DNA from: Phycisphaeraceae bacterium
Lineage (GTDB): Bacteria > Planctomycetota > Phycisphaerae > Phycisphaerales > Phycisphaeraceae
DNA: 64,000 nt
NCBI GenBank assembly: GCA_020851465.1
Contig: JADZCR010000003.1
Location: 186,001-250,000 of the forward strand
Direction: 5' to 3'
Position numbers and translations under genes: made by a program. Below the pieces are notes generated by a model. It was not told the DNA's origin, did no database searches, and saw only the letters and a list, made by a program, of their open reading frames with translations. This document shows, piece after piece, positions 62,838 to 64,000 of this stretch (the first letter of the stretch is position 1; the number at the start of each line of letters is the position of its first letter).

Positions 62838-64000
62838 TCAGGCTCGATCTCCCAGCTCGCCGAGGATTTGTTGAGTCAGTTCCCAGAAATGAGCCTCGCG
62901 GAACGCCGTCGCCGCTCCCGGCAGTGAGCCATGACGCTGGCTATGGCTGCTCCAGTGGCTTTGTGCGCTGAATAGCCTCTGACGACATAATTCGGCGGCA
63001 TCCCGATCCTGCGATTTCAGGTAACGACGGTATGCGGCAAGTCCGGCCAGCAAGTCACGCAATGCCTCAAACAATGATTCGCCATAGCTCATCGTGTTAA
63101 TCAGCGGCTCAAGTATGCTGCGGGTGCGATCAGTCAGGTGCTGGCTCAGGGCGGCGCGGTCAGAATAAAGCCTCTCCACCGCAGACTGTTTTTCGGCAAC
63201 CACTTCCTCAAGTGTGTTTTCCGGTAACCGCTGAATGATGCGCCATGCTGCCCGCGCATCGACCAGGTCATCCTGTATCCAATCCGCGTTGGGATGCCAG
63301 GGGTCAGCCTTGGTGCGTGCAAACGGGCCGATGTAAAAGCCCTGCCGGATCACTTCCGGAGAATCCACCAGCGTCTGCTGGATCGCGGCAGCAATCGGCT
63401 CGCTGACGACGCCCAACCGCTCACCGATCCAGCGCTGCGCCAGGTCAAGCGGTGCGATGGAGGGATTTTCCGCCAGCAACGGGACGGAGAAGACATTGGC
63501 GTCGATCCACGACTCATTGCTGACGAAAGGCCCACCCCACCCGCCGCCGCGAACCCACGCCCAGAGTCCGGCGAAGTTGATGCGGCCGGCGATCTGTGCG
63601 AGTCCAGCCGCAGCGCCCTCTCCCGCCTCCGGATAGCCGTCGCGCCACAGCGGCACCTGCCAGTTGGGGATGCCGCCTTTGCCTTCAAACTCCCGCTGAC
63701 ATTGAAGCTCGTAGATGATCGGCCTCTTGCCGCACGCGAGGCTTGCCGGGTTCCAGTTCTGGTAACGCCAGAAGTCGGTCTGCGTGAACTTGAACGACAA
63801 CACAAAGCGATCGTCCGTCTCTTCGCCGGGTAACTGGGTCTGCACGCGGCGACAAAGCTCAACCGAGTCGTGCAGACCGTTGGGGCGGACATTCCACGCG
63901 CGGGCGATGAGCCGCTGCCCCCGCTTTTGCACGACGAGCTTATGGAAATGATGCAGAACTAGCGTGATGCGGTCAGCCCGGCCAAGCTGGCTGCACCGGG
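62838..64000 (-). CDS. Alpha-glucuronidase-like glycoside hydrolase (partial, 5' end missing)
   Basis: A reading frame open to the right edge with at least 387 residues. It shows LIARAWNVRPNGLHDSVELC, VLSFKFTQTDFWRYQNWNP, IIYELQCQREFEGKGGIPNW, RINFAGLWAWVRGGGWGGP and WIDANVFSVPLLAENPSIAPLDLAQRW. The ELQ-Q-E-G motif and the asparagine-led WIDANVFSV helix are reminiscent of GH67/GH115-type alpha-glucuronidases, but this is a resemblance rather than a firm family match. The C-terminal part is helical. The frame continues beyond the edge (for example SQLGRADRITLVLHHFHKLV), so the true start is outside. Substrate unknown. Confidence 0.6.
   Translation of the reverse strand, partial: RCSQLGRADRITLVLHHFHKLVVQKRGQRLIARAWNVRPNGLHDSVELCRRVQTQLPGEETDDRFVLSFKFTQTDFWRYQNWNPASLACGKRPIIYELQCQREFEGKGGIPNWQVPLWRDGYPEAGEGAAAGLAQIAGRINFAGLWAWVRGGGWGGPFVSNESWIDANVFSVPLLAENPSIAPLDLAQRWIGERLGVVSEPIAAAIQQTLVDSPEVIRQGFYIGPFARTKADPWHPNADWIQDDLVDARAAWRIIQRLPENTLEEVVAEKQSAVERLYSDRAALSQHLTDRTRSILEPLINTMSYGESLFEALRDLLAGLAAYRRYLKSQDRDAAELCRQRLFSAQSHWSSHSQRHGSLPGAATAFREAHFWELTQQILGELGDRA

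Noticed and set aside
1..64000. tRNA, rRNA, CRISPR arrays, insertion sequences, integrases or attachment repeats
   Set aside because: None could be recognised: no transposase or integrase motifs, no spaced direct repeats, and no tRNA-like cloverleaf was found by eye.

Overview
The window reads as a chromosomal segment of a Gram-negative bacterium with moderately high GC, most likely a planctomycete of the Phycisphaerae type. This is inferred from the combination of LL-diaminopimelate aminotransferase, LpxD, many class III prepilin-signal proteins, respiratory complex I genes scattered as singletons, and housekeeping genes in short, unrelated transcription units. No rRNA, tRNA, insertion sequence, CRISPR array or prophage was recognised. 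Coding density is high and all genes look intact; only the two edge genes are cut.

Region 1 to 21 kb is a mosaic of metabolism and envelope genes. It holds nuoD (cut by the left edge), queG, nuoC, class I fumarase, a HlyD/TolC efflux pair without its pump, a GH35 beta-galactosidase, moaB, a divergent groES, aroA, an MsbA-like ABC exporter, a lone prepilin-like protein, a WalJ-like hydrolase, a Skp-like lipoprotein, a 56-residue lipoprotein, lpxD and an orphan nuoG. Region 21.4 to 25.0 kb is a translationally coupled four-gene operon (enolase superfamily, two paralogous amidohydrolases, Gfo/Idh/MocA dehydrogenase) that looks like an uncharacterised catabolic pathway. One amidohydrolase paralogue has lost most of its metal ligands. 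A GH15 glucoamylase-like gene diverges from it.

Region 27.5 to 42.0 kb is a 14 kb type IV pilus / type II secretion-like locus. It contains a PilB/GspE ATPase, PilT, a second PilB/GspE ATPase, the PilC/GspF platform protein, five tightly coupled pseudopilins and a very large GspK-like protein of 1115 residues. Both assembly ATPases carry tandem MshEN motifs, so c-di-GMP control is predicted. No secretin, prepilin peptidase or alignment-complex gene lies in the window.

Region 42 to 64 kb is mainly housekeeping: a HIT protein, dapL, alaS, GH57, two HAD phosphatases, thiD, hflX, a lone MoxR ATPase, the c-di-AMP pair dacA-cdaR, proA, a PurS-PurL type purL, polA, and a GH67-like gene cut by the right edge.

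Two regulatory themes recur. First, several genes without a Shine-Dalgarno have a TAnAAT-like -10 hexamer at a near-constant 6 (6 to 9) nt from the start codon (queG, tolC, aroA, proA, polA, groES, hflX, HAD-IIA, enolase), which suggests leaderless mRNAs. Second, strong hairpins sit in several short intergenic regions. One places the ribosome-binding site of the small lipoprotein gene in its stem, and another lies between promoter and ribosome-binding site of the first pilus ATPase gene.
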